Shown here piece by piece: positions 20,656 through 32,100 of a DNA stretch of 64,000 nt. The stretch lies in assembly GCF_027409185.1 (NCBI RefSeq), contig NC_084463.1:162231869-162295868 (forward strand), in the 5' to 3' direction. A program made the translations under genes and the position numbers. The stretch comes from Cynocephalus volans (Eukaryota; Chordata; Mammalia; Dermoptera; Cynocephalidae). Each line of letters begins with the position of its first letter. Within the stretch, counting starts at the first letter, position 1. Below the pieces are notes generated by a model, which worked only from the letters and a program-made list of their open reading frames with translations, had not been told where the DNA came from and did not search any database.

Positions 20656-22566
20656 GGGGGCTTCCAGGGAGCCCTGCTCAGCCCCAAATCACGTTTGTGG
20701 CTTCTCCAGGAATCAGGGACTCAGACCTCATGGGGTTACTGTTTGCCCTCCTTCCTCTGCTGCTGGGTACCCAGAGGGGAGTGAGGGCCCTGTCTGATTG
20801 GGGACATCACAAAGACTAATGGCATCAGGCTGCTTGAGCAGCTCAGAAGAAGGGCCCCTGAGCCAGCCTGGCAGGGGAGGGTGCTGGTGGGGAACACCAA
20901 GGAAGGGTTCCTGTGGTGACACTCAGCTGAGTCCTCAGGGCAGGAAGGATTATATCAGGTGGATGAGGCAGGAAAAGCATTTCTGGCAGAGAACAGTGTA
21001 TACAAAAGGGCAGGAGTGGCAAAAACCCAGCCAAGTTTTCCACCTTGCTAAAGCAAAGTGAGGGATGGGAAGAGGGAAGCCAAGGGAGAGGCTGGGAGGG
21101 GAGAAGGGCTTACACATTCAGTGAGCGCTGGTCCCCAGCCTGCAACATTTAAAGGTAGGTACTGTTGTCACCCCCTTTTTTGCAGACGTGGAAACGGGGG
21201 CTCAGAAAAGTTTGGGAACTAGTCCAAGATCACACAGCCAGAAAGTTGCAGAGCTGGGATTCAAGCTCAGGCTGTCTGGCTCCAGGGCCTGTGCTCATGA
21301 TCAGCAGGCAGCACTGCCCCCTTCCCCAGCTCCTTGAAGGTGGGGCTGAGGGGAATCAGAGAGACCCCTCGGGATCCCAGGCTGCTGTGGCTTCCCCCTG
21401 CCATCCTCACCCCTCTCCTGGAAACATGGATAGGGATGAGCTAGATGAGAATCCCGGCAGCCCCCGGGAGACCTGCCCACCACAGGGACTGACTTGTGAA
21501 GAGCTTCTGCGGAGTCGCCCCCCAATCAGGGCAATGAGACCGGCTGTTGCAGGAGCTCACGAGAAGGGCGGAGATTGGGGAGGGCTTCCTGAAGGAGGTG
21601 GAAGTTTGACAACTGGCCTTGCAGGGCAGGATTGTACGTGTGAGGAGGGTCAGGGGCTCCAACTGCCGGAGCAAAGGTGTCACTTGTGTCAGAGGAGACA
21701 CAGCTGGGCCAAGGCTCGATAGGAGAGGTGGGGCAGGGCTATGGAGGCTTCCAGTGTCCAGGGTGAGGCAGAAGGTCTTTATCCTGCTGGCAGTGGGAAG
21801 CCATGGAGGGGTCCTGAGCAGGAGCAGGTCTGAGGAAGGGAGTCACTCTAAGGAGATTTGGAGGTGACACGGAGGGACGTCAGCGAGCGTTGCGTCTGGT
21901 CCGTGAGGGGCAGGCGGGGGGCCTCCGCGCTACCTTGAGGTCTGGGGTTCATTCAGCAGGACCGGGGCTGAGAGAAGCTGCTTTCCCTCTATTCGCCTTC
22001 TCTTTCATAATGCCCCCATCCTGTTTCTGCCCCTTCTCTGACCACTGTCCATATTCCCAGCTCTTCCTGCCCCTTCCTCTTCCCTCCCCCTCCTCCAGCC
22101 CCGCACCCACGGGTCTGCCTCAAGGATCCCAGGCCCCTCTGGGAGCCCCACCCAAGAAGACAGGTGTGGCGGTCACTGACCTGGCCAGCAGCGTCGCCTG
22201 GGCCAGGCCTGCGTGCGGGAGAAGCAGCGTGAGTGGCTCTCACATCTGTAGTTGACAGCAGCTCCAAACCTGACTTATGCCCATGGCCATTTCTACCTGC
22301 AGACACTGAAGGGACAAACCAAAAGGCTAAATGAGCACTAAGATCAGGCCACAAGTCTCCCTCTCTCTCCACCAACTTCCGCCCCATTACCAACCCTCCC
22401 ATCCCACCCAGAAAGATCGAGAATGGTGAGGCAGGGAGGAGAGGCAGGTGCTGGAGGTCACAGTCCTGGGCTCCAGTTAGCAGCCCCAGCAGCCAGGCTG
22501 GGGATGTTCTGGGGGAGACCAGGCAGAAGGAAGCTTGGGAGAAGAGGCCCTTGGTCCCACCTGGCA

Positions 22567-22915
22567 TAGACCTGGGTCTGCTGCTTACTTGCTGTGTGAT
22601 AAGATCCTTCCCCTCTCAGGGCCTCAGTTTCCCCATCTAAAGAATGAGGGTGTTAGACATGATGGTCTCTAAAGGCCCCTGCACCTCTGACTTCGGAGGA
22701 CTCTGTGTGTATGGGCTCTGGAGCCCTACTGCTTGGGTTTGAATCCCAGCTTTTCCACTTACTAGCTGTGAGACCCTGGCAAATTATCTGTCTTCTTTGG
22801 GCCTCGGTTTCCTCATTTGTCGAAGGAGGATGAGAATTGTACATACTTTGTAGGACGCAATGAAATGTCACATGCCTAGTATCTGGCACACAGTAGACAC
22901 GTGGTAAATGTGAGG
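22567..22915 (+). repeat. Two MIR-type SINEs in tandem
   Basis: First copy: GCTTACTTGCTGTGTGATAA and GGGCCTCAGTTTCCCCATCT. Second, from about 22703: GGCTCTGGAGCCCTACTGCT, TTGAATCCCAGCTTTTCCAC, TTACTAGCTGTGAGACC, GTTTCCTCATTTGTCG and GGCACACAGTAGACACG. Confidence 0.8.
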
Positions 22916-24224
22916 TCAGGGGTTTGGGTGGAGGCATTCAGGCTGAGGACAAGGCCTCTTGGGACCTGGTGTTTGGGATGAAAGGAGGAGGGCGCAAGGA
23001 AAGCAAGGGCTTCGGGAACTACACACCAGGGACTGTGCATCCTGCCAAGTCATCCCAAGGAGCAGGTCCAGACTTCTGAGGTTCTGCCCCCATGGCATGC
23101 ACTTTCCCCTCATTCAGCCATCGACAAGCACTTGATGACACCCCAAGCCAGGAACCCCACGCAGAGCAGGCAGATGGGGGTGATGACGGTGCAGAGAACA
23201 CAGCGGCCACATGGGGGAAGCAGAGAATTAACTGGGACAGCTCCCCACTCCTGGCTTCAGGGGAGGTAGGGGGTGGGGTGTCAGAAAATGGGGCAGAGGG
23301 GCCAAGGCCAGGGGTGCCTTAGAGCAGGTGGAGGCTGGAGAGTGGTCACCTGTCTGCAGACCCCCACTCAGGTCATGTGTTGTGTTCTCTCATCCATGCA
23401 AGCATGTGTTCCTTCATTCATTTCTTCAGCTTCTTTATTCTTTTGAGCAGGTCCATCTTCCTTCCTTCCTCTTTCCCTCACTCTGTCCTTTTCCTTCCCT
23501 TTCCGTTTGCCCAGCCACTGGACATGACATCCTGAGCCACAGCTGGGAGGCAGCTTTGAGACAGACACTCCTCTCTGGGGGCACAGTGACGGGTCAGCCT
23601 TGAGGCTGTCCCTGATATGTTTGTGACTTGGTTGGGGGACTGAAAGATCCTGTCTGGCTACCTGCATCCTGAGAAGGGGACAACACATCAGACTGAGAGC
23701 TGGCCTGGCCACCTCTGCTGCTCTGGGGTCTGCAGGGCAGTATCTCATTGTGTAGGGTTCTCAAAGGACTCTGGGCTTGGGATTGGTGGAGCTTGGAGGG
23801 GGCTGAGCCACACACGGGCTGAAAGTCAACAGCAGTCACAATAAACAGAAAAACAGTAAACAGTACCCTGGCCAGGCAAACTGTGTGACCTGGGCCACCA
23901 CTCCAAAAATAAACTCCAGGAAAACAGTATGATCCAGGTCCCAGCTAGGTCAAAGATTCAGGGAAATTCCCTGCCACCTAGGGCAGATTTCCCTGGTCCG
24001 GTGGCTTAATCTCTTTCTTGCAGAAGGATGAGCATAGAATGGGAGTGTGGCTGGGGCCTGACATCTGGAGATCAAATTCTGGCTCTGCATCCTGCTGGCC
24101 TAAGACAAGCCACTGCCTCTCTCCAAGGCTCAGTTCCCAAATCTGTAAAATGGGGAGAAGCAGATCACCTACTCTGCCCACCTCAGTCTGAGAGCGGAAT
24201 GAAACTATGCATATGAGGTGTGAT

Positions 24225-24425
24225 TTTGGGAGAGAGTCTGGCTTTGGGGTCAACCTGGGTCCAAATTCCAGTTTGGCCTCTTACTAGCTGTGGATCTTAG
24301 ACAAGAACTTAACCTCTCTGGGCCTCATTCCTCATCTGTAAAATGGGGCTAATAATTCCTACCTCCTAGGGGACAGTGTCTGCCCATGGTTTGCAATCCA
24401 TTTATGGGTGCTGTTATTATCAGGA
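24225..24425 (+). repeat. MIR-type SINE
   Basis: CTGGCTTTGGGGTCAACCTG, CCTCTTACTAGCTGTGGATC, TTAACCTCTCTGGGCCTCAT, CTGTAAAATGGGG and CTAATAATTCCTACCTCC. A second degraded MIR lies just upstream (about 24045-24210). Confidence 0.8.
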
Positions 24426-25197
24426 AATGTTCAGTGAAACTGTAAAGCATGAGAGACATCAAGTGTGTCATTAGAGTGATTATCCCTATAGCAACCAGGC
24501 CAAACGCCTCTGCCTGACTCTCAGCTCCCTCCAACGCCAGGCTGGCCCCACCTGCCTTGAGGCAGCCTGATGACAGCAACAGCAGGGAGGATAGGGGATG
24601 AGAACGCTGACAGCTGATCGGTGCCCCTCCCCACCACTCATTGGGGCAGGGAGCCCTGCTCAGTGGCCACGCACCTAGCCCAGTGCCAAGTCACTGCCCG
24701 GCCTTTTGGCAGTTTCAGGGAGGAAGGAGCACCTGAAAGGTGGAGCCATCCTGGGGAGGCTCCTTCCATCCAGGTGAGGCTCCATTTAGCTGCCGACAGC
24801 AGCCCTGAAGGTGGGTGAGCCTGGAATAGGAGTTAGTGACGCTGGGCTCTGCCTCTCTACACACTGAGGGTCAGCAACTCCTGCCCTGGCTGCCTCTTTG
24901 GGCCACAGTGAGGTTCAAAGGGGGCTGAAGGAGCTTTTTCACCTGCCTAGCTTTGAATTCCATGGGGGATGACATCATTACCAGTGTGGAAGAGGGTTGG
25001 TAGAAACCAAAAAATTCTTCTGTCCCCTGTTCCTTTAAGCTTCAGTAGAAACACTCAGTCCAAGATCTAGGGAAGCCCTTGTGCCTACTTTGAAAAGATT
25101 TAAACTCTGGCCACTAAGAGGGTTGGAGAGGTCAGGTGACAGTGAGTTTCCAGTTCAGTGTTGAATTTATTCCTGGTATCCAAAGTGTTCAACTATT

Positions 25198-25317
25198 GGG
25201 CTGGCCAGTTAACTCAGTTGGTTAGAGCATGGTGTTGGTAACACCAAAGTCAAGGGCTCAGATCCCCCCCACACCGGGCAGCTGCCAAAAAACAAACAAA
25301 CAAACAAAAAACAAAAC
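25198..25317 (+). mobile_element. tRNA-Ile SINE monomer with A-rich tail
   Basis: Clear tRNA-Ile likeness: GGCTGGCCAGTTAACTCAGT, TGGTTAGAGC, TAACACCAAAGTCAAGGG, and then an (AAAC)n-type tail. Target duplication AAAGTGTTCAACTATT / AAAGTGCTCAACTATT. Confidence 0.92.
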
Positions 25318-25848
25318 CCAAAGTGCTCAACTATTCAGGCAACAGCTCCCCAACCAAACCTTGCCTTTGATCACAGGGCCCAGGTCACATCCCAGCCAGG
25401 GTGAGGCAGGTGGTCACCCACCTGCACCAATGCTTTCTGGTGCTGGCCAGGGTAGGACAGTCCAGGGCGGCACCAAGGACTGACCCATAAAGGCATGTCT
25501 GGGCCACCCCCTTCCCACCTGGCCTGAAACACCTGGAAAGGAGAACTGTGGTGTGCTGTGTCACCAGAGCTCTGAGAAAATGCAGTTCATTCATTCATTC
25601 GCGAAGGTCACCGGCAGGATCTGTGCCAGGGATCCTGCCCCCATCCCCACCAAGCTGGCAGGCCAACGTGGCTGACGCCCACCTCCTTCCTCCCAGGGGA
25701 AGTGGGCCGGTGCCTCCTCCGTCCTTGTCCCACTCCCTGTCCCACTGTCACCGTCCAGCTACTTGTCTTCTTCGCTTGAGACCAGGGTGCCCTCCTGCAG
25801 CCTCAGCGCCCGCAGACAGTAAGTGCTCCATAAGCGCGTCTACCGGGC

Positions 25849-26034
25849 CAGCCCCGCACGCGCCGCCCGCCGCCCGGCTCGCACTTCCTCCCGCCGCCCC
25901 GCCGCCCCGCCGCCCGGCTCGCACTTCCTCCCGCCGCCCCGCCCCTTCCACATTCCTGCCCCGCCGGGCCTGCCCCGCGCCCGGCCTCGCCGCAGCCGCC
26001 CGCCGCCCCGCGCCCGCCCGGCGCCGGCCCCGGC
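25849..26034 (+). promoter_or_regulatory. RHOD: RHOD proximal promoter / 5' UTR, GC-rich
   Basis: Very GC-rich sequence directly before the RHOD start, with several CCCCGCCC GC boxes and no TATA box. A 40-bp unit is duplicated (25869-25908, and from 25909), placing two copies of GCACTTCCTCC (ETS-type core GGAAGT on the other strand) 40 bp apart. The transcription start is not determined. Confidence 0.7.
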
Positions 26035-26175
26035 ATGAAGACGGCCCCGGCTGCGGCTGCTGCGGGCGAGGAGGCGCCGCCAGGCGCGCGGTCCGTCAAG
26101 GTGGTCCTGGTGGGCGACGGCGGCTGCGGGAAGACGTCGCTGCTGATGGTCTTCGCCGATGGGGCCTTCCCCGAG
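26035..26175 (+). CDS. RHOD: RHOD coding exon 1
   Basis: 47 codons from the ATG to GAG, donor GTGAGT. It encodes the Ala/Pro-rich N-terminal extension (A6-A10 is a five-alanine run), [20 protein letters not shown] and FADGAFPE. This ATG is the only one that gives the RhoD-specific extension, and the context CCGGCATGA is GC-rich. Confidence 0.97.
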
Positions 26176-29100
26176 GTGAGTGCCCGCGCCCGCGGCCTTG
26201 CGCGCACCCCGGGCCGGTTCCGCGCGGGCGCCCGGGTGGGCCCGTGTGTGCTGGAGCTGCCGGGGATGTGCGCCCGCCCCGGCCTCCTCGGGGGTCTCCT
26301 GGCGGGGCGGGGGGTCAAGAGCAGAGCTGTGTCTCTCTGCCATTGGTAGTGAAGGCGTCAGTGATGTCATCGATGAAGTGGAAGGAATGGCACCTACCTG
26401 GGAGGGGTGCCACAGGGACTGAATCAGGCAACCCAGGAGCCTCGCAGGTTCTAGTGAGCGCTTGGTGGCACAGCTTGGCCGAGAGGCACTGAGGATTTGG
26501 AGCCAGACTGCCTGGGTTGGGATCGGGGCTTTGCCACGAATGGCCATGTGCCCTTGGGCAAGTCCCCTACCCTCTCGGGGCCTGTTTCCCTAATGGCATA
26601 CGAGGAGTAATGATGGTGCCCACCTCACAGGGTCTCTGAGGAGTTCACAGGAGTGCAGTGCCCAGCTCCGGGCTGCACACAGGAAGCACTCACCGAAAGC
26701 TGGCAGCTGGCATTCTAGGGAAACATCTCTTCCTCCCATGGGCTCCACCCTGGAGGGGAAGAGCACACCAGTTCTGGAGTCCAATGGCAGGGTCGGCACC
26801 TCGGCTGTCCTCTAATGAACCCGTGCAGCTCAGTAACTTGCTGAGCCGCTCTGAGCCTCAGTTTCCTCACAACCACCTCATGGGGTGGAGGGACTGTCAG
26901 GTGGTGGTGGGGGGAAGTTAGTGTTAGGCTTAGACAGTCTTGCATGGCACCTGACATATCCTTGGCGCTCTGAGCATGTCAACCTTTAGTCCTTCCCTGA
27001 CATACTCACTGACTGTCCAGGCGGACTGACAGGCACCAGGCCAGGGGCAGGGGCTGGACCCAGCTCTGTGCCACCTCTCGGCCCCGTTGTCCCAGAGCCC
27101 ATGGGTTTACTTCCGGCATCTCTTCTTCCTTCCTCCCCATCCTCCAAGCCCCTGGGGCTGTGCAGGCGCTGAGGAGTCTGATGGAGGAGGCAGGAGGGGC
27201 CAAGCCTGCGAACAGTGTCAGGCCTTGCTTTCTACTGTGGCAGCAACAAGCCACTCATTTTGTGGTTTATAGAGCTGACATCACCTCCTTTGGCCAGTCC
27301 CTGTTTTTTTTAAGTTGAGGGGGTTGTGTTTCCGGGCCCCAGGTGCTGCCCATGGGAACCCAACAATTATGGCACTCTGTGAAGAGCACCACAGAGGGGC
27401 CAGGCCAGCCGGGACCCAGGGAAGGGCACCAGACAGAAAGGCCTCACGCCTCACCACCAATGTCCTGGACTCCCAGATGTCCTTGATGGTGATGTCTCAT
27501 CCCAATTTCAGAGAGGTTACAATGTGGAAATGGGCATCTTGCAGTCAAAGAAATGTATGTTTTGATGGACATGCTGGGACTGGCCAGGGGAGATGCAGAC
27601 GTGCTTGTCACCAGGGGGATGGACTAGCCTTGTCCAGGCTCGTCCCCTGCCAGGGGCTCTGGGTTCCCTGGCACAAGAGACCTCTTCTTTTAAAGAACCA
27701 CAAGGTCCAAGAACTGGAAAGCCTCCATTTTACGGATGGGAAAATGAGGCTGGAGAAGCAGAGTCTTGCCTGGGGCCACACGGCCCAGAGGTGGCAGTGC
27801 TGGTCAAGAGCCCAGCCTGCCCCTGACCAGGGCACTCCACAGCCCCCAGTGCTCTGCCTGCTGGACCCAGCCTCCTCCTGCCCCTGCCCTTAGACTCCTC
27901 CTCCAGGCAGCCCTCAAAGCTGAGAGAGCTGGCAGCTGGGAGCACAGAGGTACCGTCTTCCATCCCCCATCCTGTAATGATCCATTTGTCTGTCTGTGAG
28001 CCCCATGAGCGCAGACCCAAGGCTGAGTCATCTCTGTCCTGGTCCAGCACAGGCCTGGCCCTGTCTTTCTTGCTGAAGACAGCTCAGCAGATAAGATTAG
28101 GAACTTATTGGTGCCATGGACAGAGGGCAACCCTGCCTGGGGTCAAAGAACACAATGGAAGGTGTAGACAGTCTCCAGGATGACATTCCAGAGTAGAGGG
28201 AAGGGCTGAGACAGTTACAAGCCAGAGGGGCACCTGGCCCCTTTCCTGCTCACTCCTGGCACCAGGAACTGGAATTGGTGACCTCAGGAGAGGCAGGGGG
28301 CTGGGGACATAGCCTGGCCTCTGGAGCCAGAGACCTGGCTTCATCACTAGCCAGCTGTCCATTGTGTCAACTTGGACAAGTCACTTCTCCTCTCTGGGCC
28401 TCATCAGGAAAAGGGGGGTTATACCAACTTTCCAGGCTTACACGGATCAGAGGGGTGCAGGTAAAGGGACGTGCACAGAAGATCCTTAGAGAATAGTAGG
28501 TGACGGGATCATCACCACCAGCATTTGCAAAGCACTGACACGTGTCTCCCGAGAGCTTCGTGGCAGGCCACCCTGCAGCTTGGGTCAGGAGGGGTCCTGC
28601 CACAGGATCCCTCTACTGGTGAGTGGTGGCCACATTGGGAGCTCAGATGCAGGTGTCACTGCCTTCCATGATGACAGGCCCCTGCTCCAGGACAAAGATT
28701 AGAGGCTGCGGAGGGTCTGGGGAAGGGGACATCACCTGGAGGAATGGACGGGGGCTGGCATGGACACTGCCCCTGGCCAGCAGCTTTGTAAGTGCTGGGC
28801 ATTTATGCTGGGTCCTCACTTGCCAGTTCATTCTCCCAACCACACCATGAGGTGACACTCTTCCTCTTTACCCTGTGAGGGGACTGGCCCAACGTCACAT
28901 AGCTGGTGAGTGTCAGAGCTGGCTCCTAAGCCAAGCACATCTGATCCCATAGCTAGTGCTCCTAGCCACCAGGTCACACTGTCCCCACCAGGCAAAGGGC
29001 CTATGGGGAGGGGGCCCTGGGCAGGCAAGGGGACCTGGGGAGGTGGATGCGGCCCTTATCTATTCCCATTAGTTCCTATTGGTGAGGGAATAACAGGCTG

Positions 29101-32100
29101 GCTCGGGTCCAGGGCAATCGAGCTTCTACCTCAAGGCCGTCCTGGCTTCTACATCTTCTCCAGCTGCCCACCCCAGGACCTGCCTTTCCTAGCAGCTTCC
29201 CAGGTGCACTGGAGGATAGTGCTGACCCACCGCTAAGGTGCTGCCCCTCCCAGTCGGCCAGGGCCTGGCTCAGAGGGCCAGAGGGCCAGTGAGCAGGCAC
29301 CAAGTCCTCCTGAGTCGTGGGCAGGTGGGGGCCCTACCCAGCATGGGAAGGGAGGAGGACAGGAGCCCGCTGGACTGTGGCCCCACCAACTAGCCCTGAG
29401 CAGGCAGTTGAGGCCTAGGGACCCAAGATGCAGATGGTCCAGCTGCCGCTTAGGGCAGAGGGCTCTCATTGTGGCCAAATTTTGAAAATCTCCTCACCTG
29501 TTGCTCAGACCCCATCTTGCAAAAGCTCCCTCTTCATTCCTGCGTCTTCATCTGTGTACAAACCTGTCCCGCTTCCCATTCATCCAGACTTTATGGAAAT
29601 GGAGTAAGTTTGGGCTGGGCAGGGCTGAAGTGGAGGAGCCTCTGCCCTGGGCAATCCCCTCCCGAGCAGACAGGGCCAATAAGAGAAGCAAACATATGGG
29701 GCAGTTTGGAGGGGATCAGGAAAGGCCCCCAGGGGAGGTGGCATTTGACAGGGGTCCTATTTAGATTGTGAGAGATTGAGAGGCAAAGGAAGGACCCCAA
29801 AAAGCTGCACGCTCCCCAGGGCAGGGACTGAGTTTTGTTCATAGCTTGCTGCCCAGTGTCCAAAACTGAGTCTAAAGAAGGTACCCGTGTTTGTTGAATG
29901 AATGAATGAATGAATGAACAAATGAAGCAATGAACGAACAGATGTAGGTTAATGTCATTCCAGGAGGGGACAACTTCAATGAAGGCTCAGAGATGGTAGC
30001 CTCAGTCCAGGGGGACAAAGCTAAAAATGACCGTAGCTGGTGTGTAGAGAGTGCTTATTTGTGCTAGGCCCCATGCTAAGTGCTCCACATGGAGGATCTC
30101 ATTGAATCCTTATAGCAACACTCAATGGTAGGGACTTTTAATATTCCCACTTTACAATAGAGGGGAACAAAGCCAGGGAGGTTCAAGATCTTGCCTGGGT
30201 ACATGGGCTCTGTGCCTCCTTCCCAGAAACAGCTACCCCAGCTGACTCCTGAGGAGGGGGAGGTGCTCTCGGAAGCTTCTTCACAGCCTCCCCCTGCCCC
30301 CTTTCTTCCTCAGGGCTACACCCCCACGGTGTTTGAGCGGTACACCGTCAATCTGCAAATGAAGGGCAGACCTGTGCACCTCCAAATCTGGGACACAGCA
30401 GGTGAGTGTGCGGGGTTGGGAAGGGGCAGGGTGGAGGAGGAGCTTCAGTGGACACCAGATGCCGGGGACAGAACCCTACCCCCTTCCTTCTGAACCAGGG
30501 GGGACAGCCAATCTGCAAGGGACAGGTGTTGGCCAGGACTGGGGGACCCCAAGAACCTGAACCCTCCTTGCTTCTGCACCTGAGTCTGCTTCCCCTATCC
30601 CAAGGCAGCTCACTGTGTCCTGGAGACAAGGAGGAGTGCAGAGCTCTTCACTTTCAAGGGGTGGACTGTTCCTGGTCTCCCAAGTATTCCATCCTGGCTT
30701 TAGCTTCTATAAGATCTGCCTGACCTTGCCCACACAAGGGTCAGCTCAGAGCTAAACACAGGGAGTCCCAGCAGCCCTCTTACCTTGGACAGGCTAAGAC
30801 ATCTTTGCCAGAGTCTCGCCTGCCTCTTACTCACCCCTAAGCCCAGGGCAAAGCAGGCTTCTGAATGATGGGCCTCAGTTCCTCCGGGCTGCTCCAGGCC
30901 TGGCCTCTGTCCCACACCCCACTCCTTCCAGAACAGGGTCTCTCAGTAAGTGGTCTTCCCAGGCCAGGGCTGACACATCCCACAGGCAGGCCAGGTGAGC
31001 ACTGCCCCAAGGGGACATTCACGTGGAGTAGCCACCTTACCTGCCAAGTTTGTGTCAGACTCTGAGGCACAAGACCTGGCCCTGCCCTCTAGAGCTCCCC
31101 ATCTGATGAGATGACCTCCCCGGAGAGTTGCTGACAGTGGGCAGGAGATCTAGAGGGAGTGACGACCCCCACTTTGCACAGGGCAAGATGATTATGACCG
31201 CCTGCGGCCCCTATTCTACCCTGATGCCAGCGTCCTGCTCCTCTGCTTTGACGTCACCAGCCCACACAGCTGTGACAACATCTTTAACCGGGTAGGTCAT
31301 GGGGGGCAGGGGGCATAGCCCCCATAGCCAGGCCACTCTGCTCCATGCACCCCCCTTGACCAAGCTGAATGTCGGAGCTCGTCAAAACCTAGATGATATC
31401 AAGTCCAGCATCTTTGACATATATGGGGAAACTGAGGCTCAGAGGAGGGCAGCAACTTGCCCAGGGTCACCCAGAGATTTGTTGGCAGGGTCTGCCCTTC
31501 TGACTCCCAGTTCAGTGCTCTTTGCCTTCCTTCTACTGCAGACTCAGAACACTTGTGGCTCTTTCCACTGTGACTCTACCTGAGAATGCGGGGTGACCCA
31601 GAGGCCCTGCATCTCTCTAGCCTGTATCTGCCTGAGCTTGCATGAGCCATAAAGTCAGAGTCCAGTAGTTCTCTGTGTGACTGCTGGCTCTCAGCAGCCT
31701 CCAAGGATGTCCCCCAGTTATGTGAGGGGTTCCTGAGGCTGCTCCTAGGGGTCAGGGATGCGGTCCCTTGAGTTGCCCTGCTCCAGCTGCTTCTAGCCAT
31801 GGTACAGCCCCTCACCCACTGCTGCCAGGGCCTACATGCAAAAGGTGTGCTCCAGCGTTCCTCAGGGCACAGCCACAGACAGCATTAGTAATAATAACAG
31901 CAACAATGACTGTGACAGCAACATTTATTGAGAACTTACCGTGTGGGGCCGGCCCCGTGGCTCACTCGGGAGAGTGCGGCGCTGTTAGCACCAAGGCCAC
32001 GGGTTCGGATCCTATATAGGGATGGCCAGTGCGCTCAGTGGCTGAGCGTGGTGCAGACCACACCGTGCTGAGGGTTGCAATCCCCTTACTGGTCAAAAAA

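Larger units (their letters stand above)
20656..25848. other. Intergenic region between SYT12 and RHOD
   Basis: Non-coding sequence with several MIR-type repeats and one tRNA-Ile SINE. Open frames here are short and resemble nothing that I recognise. Confidence 0.7.
26176..30313 (+). other. RHOD: RHOD intron 1
   Basis: A 4.1-kb intron with MIR fragments (about 26483-26700, 26770-26990, 28305-28530), an L2-type tail and a (GAAT)n tract near 29900. No tRNA-Ile SINE was found in it. Confidence 0.85.

Noticed and set aside
25198-25317. Possible functional tRNA-Ile gene
   Set aside because: The tRNA-like body is mutated, has an A-rich tail and a target duplication, and recurs dozens of times. 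It is a SINE.
25548-26492. 314-codon frame across the RHOD promoter
   Set aside because: GC-driven and in a different frame from the RHOD start; it reads through the RHOD exon 1 donor.
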